Source: Actinokineospora globicatena (lineage in GTDB: Bacteria; Actinomycetota; Actinomycetes; Mycobacteriales; Pseudonocardiaceae). From it: a stretch of DNA of 64,000 bases. Position 1 is the stretch's first letter, and each line of letters starts with the position of its first letter. A model generated the notes under the pieces. That model was given only the letters and a program-made list of their open reading frames with translations, made no database searches and was not told the DNA's origin. Positions 45,741 to 54,007 of this stretch are shown here, one piece after another. The DNA is taken from NCBI RefSeq assembly GCF_024171945.1, contig NZ_JAMTCR010000006.1, forward strand, positions 620,001-684,000, in the 5' to 3' direction. The translations under genes were made by a program, and so were the position numbers.

Positions 45741-46361
45741 ATGGCGACGTACTTCGACGTGCACCCGGACAACCCCCAGCGGCGCTCGTTGGCGCAGGTC
45801 GTGGCCCTGCTGCGGGACGGCGGGCTGATCGCCTACCCCACCGACTCCTGCTACGCGCTGGGCTGCGCGCTGGGCAACCGGGAGGGCATCGACCGCATCC
45901 GGGCCATCCGGCGGCTCGACGACCGGCACCACTTCACCCTCATGTGCCAGGACTTCGCCCAGCTCGGGCAGTTCGTGCACCTGGACAACGCGGTGTTCCG
46001 CGCGGTGAAGGCATCTACTCCCGGTAGCTACACCTTCATCCTGCCCGCCTCGAAAGAGGTACCCAAGCGGCTGCTGCACCCGAAGAAGAAGACCGTCGGC
46101 GTGCGCATCCCCGAGCACACCGTCGCGCAGGCGCTGCTGGCCGAGCTCGGCGAGCCGCTGCTGTCCTCGACGCTGCTGCTGCCCGGGCAGGCCGAACCGA
46201 TGGTCTCCGGCTGGGAGATCAAGGAGGAGCTCGACCACGTCCTCGACGCGGTGCTCGACTCCGGGGAGTGCGGAACGGTGCCGACTACGGTCGTCGACTT
46301 CTCCGCGGGCGAACCGGAAATCATCCGGCGCGGAGCCGGGGACACCACAAGATTTGAATAG
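45741..46361 (+). CDS. YciO/YrdC/Sua5-family protein
   Basis: A 206-residue protein of the L-threonylcarbamoyladenylate-synthase fold. It begins YFDVHPDNPQRRSLAQ, with IAYPTDSCYALGC, FTLMCQDF, PGSYTFILPA and KTVGVRIP, most like the YciO branch. True YrdC/Sua5 makes the precursor of the t6A tRNA modification; YciO relatives have weak or undefined activity. It is a lone plus-strand gene divergent from the Hsp70 gene. Confidence 0.85.
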   Translation: MATYFDVHPDNPQRRSLAQVVALLRDGGLIAYPTDSCYALGCALGNREGIDRIRAIRRLDDRHHFTLMCQDFAQLGQFVHLDNAVFRAVKASTPGSYTFILPASKEVPKRLLHPKKKTVGVRIPEHTVAQALLAELGEPLLSSTLLLPGQAEPMVSGWEIKEELDHVLDAVLDSGECGTVPTTVVDFSAGEPEIIRRGAGDTTRFE

Positions 46362-46421
46362 CGGTTTTCGGTTGCACGGTGTGTCTCTGGCCACGATCGT
46401 TGTATAACGAGGGCATTACGC

Positions 46422-46427
46422 TACTGT
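46422..46427 (+). promoter_or_regulatory. -10-like element for leaderless membrane-protein gene
   Basis: TACTGT fits TANNNT and ends 7 bases before GTG 46435. TTGTAT at 46400-46405 could serve as -35 with a 16-base spacer. Confidence 0.4.
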
Positions 46428-46434
46428 CCACGCC

Positions 46435-47577
46435 GTGTCGGACCATGACCATTCACCCGATCAGCCGTTGCGCGCGGTGCCGAAGTTCCCCCCGCGTCCC
46501 GCGGAGCCGGTGTCCGCTCCCGCGATGATCGTGAGTGCCCTACCGGATGAGCTGCCCTGGACGCCCAGGTCGCAGCCGGAGGCCGCGTCGCCTCCCAGCA
46601 CCACCCCCAGCCCCGTGTCCCCGCCGCCCGGCGCCGCGCTGACCGGTCCTGCATCGACCGCTACCGCGCTGTCCGCCCCGGCCCCGTCCGGCCCAGCCCC
46701 CGCTGGGCCCGCCCTGCCCAGCCCCGCCCTGCCCAGCCCCGCCCTGCCCAGCCCCGCCCTGCCCAGCCCCGCCCTGCCCAGCCCCGCCCTGCCCAGCCCC
46801 ACGCTGTCCGGCCCCACGCTGTCCGGCCCCACGCTGTCGGGGTTCGCGCCGGTGGCTGGTCCCGCCCGGATGTCCGGTCCTGCATCGACCGGCGCCGTGC
46901 TGACCAGCCCCCGGATGGCCCCGGTGTCCGCTCCCGGGCTGACGCTGGAACCGACCACGGTGACCCTGCCGGTGACGCTGACCGAACCGGTGCGCGGTAA
47001 GCCCAAGTGGGTCTTACCCGTGACCGCGCTCTTAGTCGCCGCCGTGGTCGCCGCGTTTGTCGTGTGGCTGATCTCGGGTAACGACGACCCACCGCCGGTA
47101 ACGCCAACCGCGCCAGCCAACGAGTACCTCTTCCAGCGGATGGGGGAGACGGTTGAGCCTGTCCGCGACAGTGACTGCGTCGAACACGCTTACGGCCAGG
47201 TCAAGCAGTTCCTCATAGCCAACCCGTGCAGGCAGTTGACCCGCGCGGTGTTCCTCACCGCCACCGACAGCGGCCGCACGGTCTATACCTCGCTAGCCGT
47301 GGTGCGCATGCCGGATAGGTCTACCGCCGAGAAGCTCGAATTGCTGGTGCGGCAAGACCAGACCGGCAGCGTTAACGACCTGCTGCGGGAGAAGAAGGTC
47401 ACCGTCCCCGGGTTGGATCGCTTGAGCCGAGGTGGCTTCTCCGCCATGACGCTCGACCGGGACGTGGTCATCGCCGAATCGGATAGCGCTGACCGCGACG
47501 AGGACCCCGCCGCGCACAAGGCCGAGATGAAACGCGTCAGCGTCGAGGCGCTGCGGTTGGCCAAGGAACTCGGGTAA
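46435..47577 (+). CDS. single-pass membrane protein with tandem-repeat Pro-rich cytoplasmic region
   Basis: A 380-residue protein I cannot name. Residues 1-185 are Pro/Ala/Ser-rich and probably cytoplasmic, including six exact copies of ALPSP and then TLSGP copies. One membrane helix lies near 190-215, followed by an outer domain of about 160 residues with a Cys pair (DSDC and NPCRQL). Layout and size resemble actinomycete envelope proteins whose outer domain is of unknown function. Two TTA Leu codons lie at 47014 and 47032, with an ATA codon downstream, in a stretch of looser codon use. Confidence 0.7.
   Translation: MSDHDHSPDQPLRAVPKFPPRPAEPVSAPAMIVSALPDELPWTPRSQPEAASPPSTTPSPVSPPPGAALTGPASTATALSAPAPSGPAPAGPALPSPALPSPALPSPALPSPALPSPALPSPTLSGPTLSGPTLSGFAPVAGPARMSGPASTGAVLTSPRMAPVSAPGLTLEPTTVTLPVTLTEPVRGKPKWVLPVTALLVAAVVAAFVVWLISGNDDPPPVTPTAPANEYLFQRMGETVEPVRDSDCVEHAYGQVKQFLIANPCRQLTRAVFLTATDSGRTVYTSLAVVRMPDRSTAEKLELLVRQDQTGSVNDLLREKKVTVPGLDRLSRGGFSAMTLDRDVVIAESDSADRDEDPAAHKAEMKRVSVEALRLAKELG
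46711..46800 (+). repeat. six exact 15-bp tandem repeats (ALPSP)
   Basis: GCCCTGCCCAGCCCC is repeated six times without a mismatch, followed by 15-bp units coding TLSGP. Identity at the DNA level points to recent slippage; copy number probably varies between strains. Confidence 0.9.
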
Positions 47578-47654
47578 CCGGACCACCTCCACAACCGCGC
47601 CACAACCGGGGTGCGCTAACCAGACCCGGGGCGCACTGAGAGAGGGGTAAGTCC

Positions 47655-48413
47655 ATGAGGGCTTTGTTGCTCGCGGCGGCGGCGGTCGCTGTGGTGTTGC
47701 CAGTCGTACCGGCGCAGACCTGGACGACGGCCGCCTGCGGACCGGCGACGGTCTCCGCGGGTGACTACCGGCAGTACGAGGGGACCGGACCCGGCACCAC
47801 CGCGTTCACCTTCCTCGTCACCGTGTCCACCGCCCCCGGCTGCACGGCGACGGGGTCGGTCAACTACGTCACCGAGCACGTCAGCACCACCCCGGCCGAC
47901 CTCGTCGCCGCGTCGGGCACCCTCACCTGGACCGACTCGACCACGGCGGCCGCGGTGGTGGTCGGCGTGGTCCGCGACAGCGCCCCGGAACCGGAGGAGG
48001 CCTTCTCCGTCCGGCTCTCCGGCGCGCAGAACCTGGTCATCGCCAAGGACCGCGGCCGGGGGCAGATCATCGACGACGACCTGCCCCCCGTCGAGACCTC
48101 CCTGGACGGCGGCAAGATCTGCTGGCGCTACGAGGGCTCCGTCGACATCGGCGTGCACACCTCGACCCCGGCCCGCGCCCCCATCACGCTGCACTACCGG
48201 ACCATCCACACCGGCACCAACCCGCCCGGGTACTACCCGGTCAAGGACGGCCTGATCACCATCCCGGTCGGCGCCACCAGGGGCACCGCCACCATCCGCC
48301 TCAAGACCGACCAGTCCCTACCCGACGACCAGTTCTACGTCGAGATCTTCTCCCCGTCGGCAGGCACCCTGGGCCTCACCAAGGTCCCCGTCACCGTCAA
48401 GACCAAGCGATAA
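47655..48413 (+). CDS. secreted Calx-beta-domain protein
   Basis: A 252-residue protein with a signal peptide (about 1-20, ending VPAQ). Residues 30-140 match a Calx-beta domain: PATVSAGDYRQYEGTGPG, a TLTWTDSTTAAAVVVGV strand and VRDSAPEPEEAFSVRLSGA (quoted in parts). A second beta-rich half ends with similar spacing. By family these are extracellular calcium-binding adhesion modules. ATG follows GAGAGGGGTAAGTCC. It ends before a 14-bp hairpin. Confidence 0.75.
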   Translation: MRALLLAAAAVAVVLPVVPAQTWTTAACGPATVSAGDYRQYEGTGPGTTAFTFLVTVSTAPGCTATGSVNYVTEHVSTTPADLVAASGTLTWTDSTTAAAVVVGVVRDSAPEPEEAFSVRLSGAQNLVIAKDRGRGQIIDDDLPPVETSLDGGKICWRYEGSVDIGVHTSTPARAPITLHYRTIHTGTNPPGYYPVKDGLITIPVGATRGTATIRLKTDQSLPDDQFYVEIFSPSAGTLGLTKVPVTVKTKR

Positions 48414-48425
48414 CCGCCTAGCGCC

Positions 48426-48459
48426 CGGGCCCGGCCACCGTCTCTGGTGGCCGGGCCCG
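48426..48459 (+). terminator. 14-bp perfect hairpin after the Calx-beta gene
   Basis: CGGGCCCGGCCACC at 48426-48439 pairs with GGTGGCCGGGCCCG at 48446-48459 around a 6-base loop, 13 bases after the stop. Confidence 0.7.
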
Positions 48460-48630
48460 CTCGCTTTGCTGGTACTCGCCGGCCCCGTCTCGCACCGGCT
48501 GGGCCCCGCTTCGCACTGGCTGGCACCGGCATCGCGAGGCGCCCCAAGCGCCTGCCGAAGCCCGCCGCACCGCCCGCCCATCACACCTTCGGGCGAACCC
48601 CCTTGACGCTCCCGGGGGCCACCCCCAAGC

Positions 48631-48750
48631 CTGGCCCGGCCCCCACCCTCTCCGGGGGGCGTCCCTGGGCCAGTCTACCGGGACCGACCGACGGGCGATC
48701 TTGAAAGCACCCCCGGGGAGATCCACATGTGGATAACTTCTGTCACCCAG
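48631..48750. repeat. dispersed intergenic repeat, copy 2
   Basis: It matches 12741-12860 with about 14 mismatches in 120. In this copy ATCCACATGTGGAT (48721-48734) is a perfect palindrome; it overlaps TGTGGATAA at 48728-48736, the inverse of the consensus DnaA box. The gap 48460-49001 holds this repeat and two further hairpins, but no gene I can support. Confidence 0.8.
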
Positions 48751-48886
48751 CGGAGTGATTTTAGCGAGAGAAGTCCCAGGTCAGCGGCACATGGGGGCCT
48801 GGCAGGCCGGTCACCGCGAGCAAGTCGTCCGGAGCGAGGGCTTGCCAGGGGTGAGTCCTCCGAGGAACAGCCCCCGGACAGGAGAA

Positions 48887-48915
48887 CGGCCCGGCCACGT
48901 CGTGTGGCCGGGCCG
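48887..48915. terminator. 12-bp hairpin in the convergent gap
   Basis: CGGCCCGGCCAC at 48887-48898 pairs with GTGGCCGGGCCG at 48904-48915 with a 5-base loop. It shares its GGCCCGGCCAC core with the hairpin at 48426. Confidence 0.5.
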
Positions 48916-48944
48916 GTTCCCTCCCCCGGGACCTGTGTCGAGAT

Positions 48945-48987
48945 GAGAGCGGCCCGGTCATCCCGCGCCGGTGGCCGGGCCGCTCTC
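48945..48987 (-). terminator. 13-bp hairpin downstream of the vWA gene
   Basis: GAGAGCGGCCCGG at 48945-48957 pairs with CCGGGCCGCTCTC at 48975-48987. It lies 15 bases past the stop of the minus-strand vWA gene. Confidence 0.6.
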
Positions 48988-49001
48988 GGCACCCCGCGGT
49001 C

Positions 49002-50615
49002 CTACTCGGTGGTCAGGCGGAACTCGACGCCGCCGAGGTCTTCGCCGCGTTCGTCGGTCTGGTTGAGGCGCAGGACGGCTCGGGTCTGGGTGGTGGCGGT
49101 GAACTCGAGCTCGGTCTCGAAGCGCTCCTTGGGGTCGATGGTCAGGCCGAGGAAGCGGGCGGCCTTCGGGTCGGCGATCTCGAAGCGGGTCTCGCCGACC
49201 TGGCGGATGCCCTCACCCTTCTGGCCGGTGGCCTTCCAGCGCTCGGCCAGGGTCTTGCCCAGGTCGATGACGACCTTGCCGGTGAACGCGCCCTCGGGGG
49301 CGGTGAAGACCAGGTTGGTCAGCGCCCGCGGGTTGGGGTTGGCCAGGGTGAACGGGCGGGTGGTGGGCTTGCCGGGCACGACCCGCACGGAGTCGACGTT
49401 GCGCCAGGCGATGTTGTTGTTGTTCCTGGTGTTGGTCAGGGTGTTGGGGCCCTCGGCGAAGGTCATCGGGTCGGTGGCGGACTCCCAGCGGGCCAGCAGG
49501 CAGAAGTGGCCGGGGCCGGGGACGCCGTTCCACGGGACGACCACGCTGGTGGTCCCGGCGGGCACCGTCACGTTCACCGCGGTGTTGATGTGCGTCCAGT
49601 GCGTCGGCCAGACCGCCGCGCCGCCCTGGGCCGTGTAGTACAGCTTCAGGTTGCCGTTCGCGGTGCCCGACCCGTTGGGGCCCGGGTTGTTGAGCTTGAC
49701 GTGGATGTAGCTGGTGGACCCGACGACCGGGTTCGCGCCCGCGCAGGGGGCGGCGGTCGGGCAGACGGTGATGTCCGGGCTGGTCCAGATCGGGTTCAGG
49801 CCGTGCGGCTCGACGCCGGTGTCGGAGCCGTGGTCGCGGATGAACACGTCGGTGCGCTTGCAGTTGCGCAGCGTCTGCTGGATGGTCGTCGCCGTGTTGG
49901 ACCCGTTGGCCGCGGCGAGGGTGTAGACGCCGCCGGTGGTGTTGGCGTAGTCCTGCATGATCGACACGATCGGCGCGGACACCCCGCCGGTGGGGATGTA
50001 GACGCTGCTGATCTTGATGTCGTTCTGCGCGTCGAGCGCCCGCTGGTGGGCGTTGGTCACGTCGACCGCGGTGTGCGCGTCGTCGAAGCCGCCGGGCAGG
50101 GCGTCGGTCACCAGCACGACCATCTTGGTCGCGTTCGACCGCCAGGTGCCCACGAAGTCACCGGTCTGCGGGCGGCCGAGCGCGGGCAGGTTGTTGACCA
50201 CGGTGTTCAGCGCCTCGTCGGAGGCCTCGGGGGTGTTCCCGCCGCCGGTGGCGACCAGCCCGTTGACCGCGGCGGTGACCGCGGCCTGGTTGCCCGCGGC
50301 GAGGTCGTTGAAGACCTTCACGTTGTCCTTGAAGCTGACCAGGCCCAGCTTGAAGTCCCCACCGGAGAGCGTGGAGACGTCGGTGATGATCGAGTTGATG
50401 CCGGTCTTGATGTTGGCGATCGCGCCGCCCATGCTGCCGGTGTCGTCGATGACGAAGGTGACGTCCATCGGGCCGCAGGGACTGGCGGCGGGCGGCGGGA
50501 CGGCCTTGGCGACCGCGGGCTCGGCGCCCGCGGGTAAGGCGGGCAGGACCGCGGCGACCATCGCCGCGGCGGCGACCAAGGTCGCCCGGCGGCGACCGGT
50601 TGAGCTGGTGGGCAT
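49002..50615 (-). CDS. secreted von Willebrand factor A-domain protein
   Basis: A 537-residue exported protein. The signal peptide (about 1-30, cut near AGA-EP) is followed by a vWA domain (50-260) with a MIDAS-type motif DDTGSMG at 57-63 and TDALPGG. The C-terminal half is beta-rich and ends with a conserved-looking DERGEDLGG region. vWA domains bind metal and mediate protein contacts outside the cell. I chose ATG 50615, with GAGGAG upstream, because the Arg-rich signal peptide starts there. It is divergent from the AfsR/SARP gene, and the 191-bp gap holds a CAACCGGTTG palindrome (50733-50742). Confidence 0.82.
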   Translation of the reverse strand: MPTSSTGRRRATLVAAAAMVAAVLPALPAGAEPAVAKAVPPPAASPCGPMDVTFVIDDTGSMGGAIANIKTGINSIITDVSTLSGGDFKLGLVSFKDNVKVFNDLAAGNQAAVTAAVNGLVATGGGNTPEASDEALNTVVNNLPALGRPQTGDFVGTWRSNATKMVVLVTDALPGGFDDAHTAVDVTNAHQRALDAQNDIKISSVYIPTGGVSAPIVSIMQDYANTTGGVYTLAAANGSNTATTIQQTLRNCKRTDVFIRDHGSDTGVEPHGLNPIWTSPDITVCPTAAPCAGANPVVGSTSYIHVKLNNPGPNGSGTANGNLKLYYTAQGGAAVWPTHWTHINTAVNVTVPAGTTSVVVPWNGVPGPGHFCLLARWESATDPMTFAEGPNTLTNTRNNNNIAWRNVDSVRVVPGKPTTRPFTLANPNPRALTNLVFTAPEGAFTGKVVIDLGKTLAERWKATGQKGEGIRQVGETRFEIADPKAARFLGLTIDPKERFETELEFTATTQTRAVLRLNQTDERGEDLGGVEFRLTTE

Positions 50616-50747
50616 CGGTGTCTCTCCTCGCGGGACAGGTCCTGAACAGGGCGAGCTGAAGCGTGGTCGCGACCGGTTGTGGCATGGTTGTCGCGGAACG
50701 CAACCGCCTCGCGGTTTCGCGGCACCCCTCCTCAACCGGTTGGGTGT

Positions 50748-50775
50748 TTGCGCAGCGCAGCGGTGTCGTTACGCT
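50748..50775 (+). promoter_or_regulatory. putative promoter of the SARP gene
   Basis: TTGCGC at 50748-50753 and TACGCT at 50770-50775 are separated by 16 bases. A start near 50782 would leave a short leader carrying GGAAGGAG (50794-50801) before GTG 50807. The palindrome CAACCGGTTG lies just upstream at 50733-50742 and could be an operator. Confidence 0.4.
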
Positions 50776-50806
50776 CCCTTTACCAAGTGGCGCGGAAGGA
50801 GCTGGG

Positions 50807-53800
50807 GTGAGCAGACCCGGCGAGCTGCGCGTGCTGGGTCCGGTCGAGGCCGTCGGCCCGGCCGGGCGCGCGCTGGTGCACGGCACCCGCCAGCGGGCCG
50901 TGCTCGGCGTGCTCGCGCTGCACGCGGGCTCCGTGCTGCCCGCGTCCCGGCTCATCGACGTGCTGTGGGGCGAGAACCCGCCGCGCACCGCCGTCAAGAC
51001 GCTGCACAGCCACGTCGCCCGGGTCCGCCAAGCGCTCACCGCCTGCGGCTTCCCGACCGTGCTGCGCACCAGGGAGCCCGGCTACCTGCTCGAGGTCGAG
51101 CCCGAGGTGGTCGACGCGCTGCGCTTCCACCGGCTGGTCCGCGCCGCCCGGGACCACTTGGGCCGCGACAACGCCGACGCCGCCGCCCCGCTGCTGCGCG
51201 AGGCCCTCGCCCTCTGGCGCGGGGACGCGTTCGCCGACGCCGCCCTGGAGAGCTGGGGCTGCGGCGAGGTCGACACCCTGCACGAGCTGCGGCTCTCCGC
51301 GCTGGAAGACCTGTGGGACGCGGAGCTGCGCCTGGGCGGGCACGTCGAGGCGGCCAGGGAGCTGCCGCGGCTGCTCGCCGCGCACCCGACCCGGGAGCGG
51401 CTGGCCGGGCTCTGCATGCTCGCCATGCACCGGCGGGGCCAGCACACCGACGCCCTCGGGGTCTTCCGCGCGCTGCGCACCCGCCTCGCCGAGGAGTTCG
51501 GCGTCGACCCCGGCCCCGAGCTGGTCGAGCTGCACACCGCCATCCTGCGCCGCGACCCCGAGCTCGACCCCCGGCCGACCCCGCGCGGTCCGGCCCAGCT
51601 CCCGGCCGGTGTCGGGCACTTCACCGGCCGCGCCGCCGAACTGTCCACACTGGACTCCGTGATCGCCGGGTCCGGCGACGAGCAGCCGGTCGTGGTCATC
51701 TCCGCGGCCGCAGGCATGGGCAAGACCTCGTTGGCGGTGCAGTGGGCGCGCGGCGTCGCCGACCGCTTCCCCGACGGGCAGCTCTTCCTCGACCTCGGTG
51801 GCCAAGACGCCGGCCGCGCTCTTACTGCCGCCGACGCGTTAGCCCACCTCTTACGCGCGTTGGACGTGCCGGATGAGCGGATGCCCGCCGAGCTGACCGA
51901 GCGTTCCGCGCTCTACCGGTCGCTGCTGCACGGTCGGCGCTGCCTGGTCCTTGTCGACAACGTCGGTACGACCGAGCAGGTCCTCCCGCTGGTACCGGGC
52001 AGTGGACGGTCGCTGCTCGTGGTGACCAGCAGGCAGACGCTCGCGGCGTTGGGGACACGGCACGCGGTGCGCCCGGTCGCGCTCGACAGCCTGGGGCACA
52101 TCGAGTCGGTGGAGTTGCTGAGCAGGGTCATCGGCGCGGATCGGGTCGGCAGGGAGCCGGGCGCGGCGGCCCGGTTGAGCCGGTTGTGCGGCGGGATGCC
52201 GCTGGCGCTGAGGTTGGCCGCCGCGCGGCTGGTCGCGGTCCCGGGGCGTTCGGTGGCGGTGTCCGCGGCGGAGTTGGTCGGCGCGGGCCGCTTGGACACT
52301 CTCGCGGTAGAGGGCGATACGCGAACCGTGCGGGCGGTGTTCGCCAGCGCCTACGACCCGCTGGAACCCGGTAGGGCCAGGATGTTCCGGTTGCTGGGGG
52401 TAGCGCCGGGGACCACGGTCAGCGCGTCCCTAGGGGCGACGTTGTGTGGAGTGCCGCTAGAGCGTGCACGGGAGTCGTTGGCGGCGTTGTCGGCCGCGCA
52501 CCTGATCACCGAGGTCGACTCCGACCGGTTCCGCTTCCACGACCTGGTACGGGAGTTCGCCGCAGGTAAGGCCAAACGGGACGAGCGCGCGTTGGCGCTA
52601 TCGCGGCTGGTGGACTGGTATCTGGTGGTGGCCGATGAGGCTAACCGCGTGATCGACCCCAACCGTGACTTGGTAACCCCAACGCTGCGCCACACCCGCA
52701 CGCGCGTCCCGTTCGACGACAGGCGTGGGGCGCTGGCGTTCCTAGACGCTGAACGGCCCAACCTGCGTGCGGTAGCGCAATGCGCGCGCGAGTTAGGCAG
52801 GCTCGACTCGGCGTGGCAGTTCACGTACCTGCTGACAAGCTTCTTCGACGCCACCGGACACTGGCACGACCGGGTCGAGCTCTGCCGTCAAGGAGCAGCG
52901 GCGGCAACGGCGTTGGGCGACCCGGTAGCGGAAGCGGAGATGCTGCGCGCGCTCGGCGTCGCTTACTTCATGACCCGCCGCCTGCGGGAAGCCCTAGAGG
53001 CCAACCAAAGCGCGCTGCGCACCGTCCGCGCGGCGGGGGACCTGGTCGGCGAAGGGCACGTGCACAACAACATCGCCAACGCATACGCCGAATTGCGCCG
53101 CTTCGACGAGGCCATCGCCGCGCACCGGCTCGCCGTCGCCCGGTGCGCCGAGGCGGGCAGCGACCTGGGCCGCGCGCTCTCGCAGCGCAACCTGGGCCAC
53201 ACCTTCGTCCGGATGGGTCGCGCGGAGGAAAGCCTGGTGCCGCTGACCGACGCGCTCGCCACCTTCCGCGGCCTCGGCAACGCCCGGCTGGAGGCCGCGA
53301 CCCTCGACACGCTCGGCGAGGCCCTGCTGCAACGCGGCGACCACCGCGCCGCGCTGGCCCACCTCGGCGAGGCGGTCGCGGTCAGCCGCGCCATCGGCGA
53401 CCGCTGGCTGGAGTGGGAATCGCTGCTCGACACCGGCCGCGCCCACCTCGACGCGGGCGACGTCCCCCAGGCCCTGGCGCACTTCCGCGAGGCGCTCGAC
53501 CTCAGCAACGAGGTCGGCGACCGGCACGGCGAGGCCTCCGCGCTCAACCAGCTCGGCCGCGCCTACCTCGCGGGCGGTGACCTCGCCGCCGCCCGCGACC
53601 ACCTGGAACGCAGCCTCGCCATCCGCACCGCCGTCCCCGACGACTACGAACTGGCGCACCTGCACCGAGACCTGGGCGACCTCGAGTCCCGCACCGGCGA
53701 CACCACCACCGCCACCCGCCACTGGTCGCGCGCCCGCTCGCTCTACCACCAGGCCAACGCCACCACCGAGGCAGACGCCCTCGCCGCCCGCGTCCCCTGA
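50807..53800 (+). CDS. AfsR/SARP-family transcriptional regulator with NB-ARC and TPR domains
   Basis: A 997-residue regulator. The order is an OmpR-like winged helix (1-95), a bacterial activation domain BTAD (96-245), an NB-ARC-type ATPase (about 260-560, P-loop AAAGMGKTS near 300) and TPR repeats (about 690-960). This is the layout of AfsR-like activators of secondary metabolism. GTG 50807 follows GGAAGGAG. Three TTA Leu codons lie at 51839, 51851 and 52793, in a region with looser codon use, so translation may depend on a bldA-type tRNA. No biosynthetic genes are immediately adjacent; the polymer cluster is 10 kb away. Confidence 0.88.
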   Translation: MSRPGELRVLGPVEAVGPAGRALVHGTRQRAVLGVLALHAGSVLPASRLIDVLWGENPPRTAVKTLHSHVARVRQALTACGFPTVLRTREPGYLLEVEPEVVDALRFHRLVRAARDHLGRDNADAAAPLLREALALWRGDAFADAALESWGCGEVDTLHELRLSALEDLWDAELRLGGHVEAARELPRLLAAHPTRERLAGLCMLAMHRRGQHTDALGVFRALRTRLAEEFGVDPGPELVELHTAILRRDPELDPRPTPRGPAQLPAGVGHFTGRAAELSTLDSVIAGSGDEQPVVVISAAAGMGKTSLAVQWARGVADRFPDGQLFLDLGGQDAGRALTAADALAHLLRALDVPDERMPAELTERSALYRSLLHGRRCLVLVDNVGTTEQVLPLVPGSGRSLLVVTSRQTLAALGTRHAVRPVALDSLGHIESVELLSRVIGADRVGREPGAAARLSRLCGGMPLALRLAAARLVAVPGRSVAVSAAELVGAGRLDTLAVEGDTRTVRAVFASAYDPLEPGRARMFRLLGVAPGTTVSASLGATLCGVPLERARESLAALSAAHLITEVDSDRFRFHDLVREFAAGKAKRDERALALSRLVDWYLVVADEANRVIDPNRDLVTPTLRHTRTRVPFDDRRGALAFLDAERPNLRAVAQCARELGRLDSAWQFTYLLTSFFDATGHWHDRVELCRQGAAAATALGDPVAEAEMLRALGVAYFMTRRLREALEANQSALRTVRAAGDLVGEGHVHNNIANAYAELRRFDEAIAAHRLAVARCAEAGSDLGRALSQRNLGHTFVRMGRAEESLVPLTDALATFRGLGNARLEAATLDTLGEALLQRGDHRAALAHLGEAVAVSRAIGDRWLEWESLLDTGRAHLDAGDVPQALAHFREALDLSNEVGDRHGEASALNQLGRAYLAGGDLAAARDHLERSLAIRTAVPDDYELAHLHRDLGDLESRTGDTTTATRHWSRARSLYHQANATTEADALAARVP

Positions 53801-53875
53801 ACTGCGGGAATCGGGCAGGAGTGGCGTGGGTTACAGGCAGTTCACCCGGGTGGTCCGTAGGATGTGGACATACCT

Positions 53876-53947
53876 CATGGAGTAGATCAGCGGTAGATCG
53901 CCCGGCTCGTAACCGGGAGGGCGCGGGTTCGATCCCCGCCTCCATGT
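53876..53947 (+). tRNA. tRNA with anticodon CGT (Thr), atypical
   Basis: A full cloverleaf can be drawn: acceptor CATGGAG/CTCCATG, D arm GATC-AGCGGTA-GATC, anticodon arm CCCGG-CTCGTAA-CCGGG, five-base variable loop and T arm GCGGG-TTCGATC-CCCGC. The anticodon CGT at 53908-53910 reads ACG (Thr). Oddities are the C1-G72 first pair, T73, a 4-bp self-complementary D stem with a short loop, and no encoded CCA. It stands alone between the SARP gene and an unknown gene. Confidence 0.75.
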
Positions 53948-54007
53948 CTGTGGCGCACACGGTCTGGACGACAGGGCTCGGTCCGGTGTCAGGACTGGGG
54001 AGTCGAT

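Noticed and set aside
46711-46800. CRISPR array.
   Set aside because: The repeats are head-to-tail without spacers and in frame within a coding region.
48755-48961. Small genes on either strand between 48755 and 48961.
   Set aside because: They lie over hairpins, have no ribosome site and give Arg/Gly/Pro-rich products on both strands.
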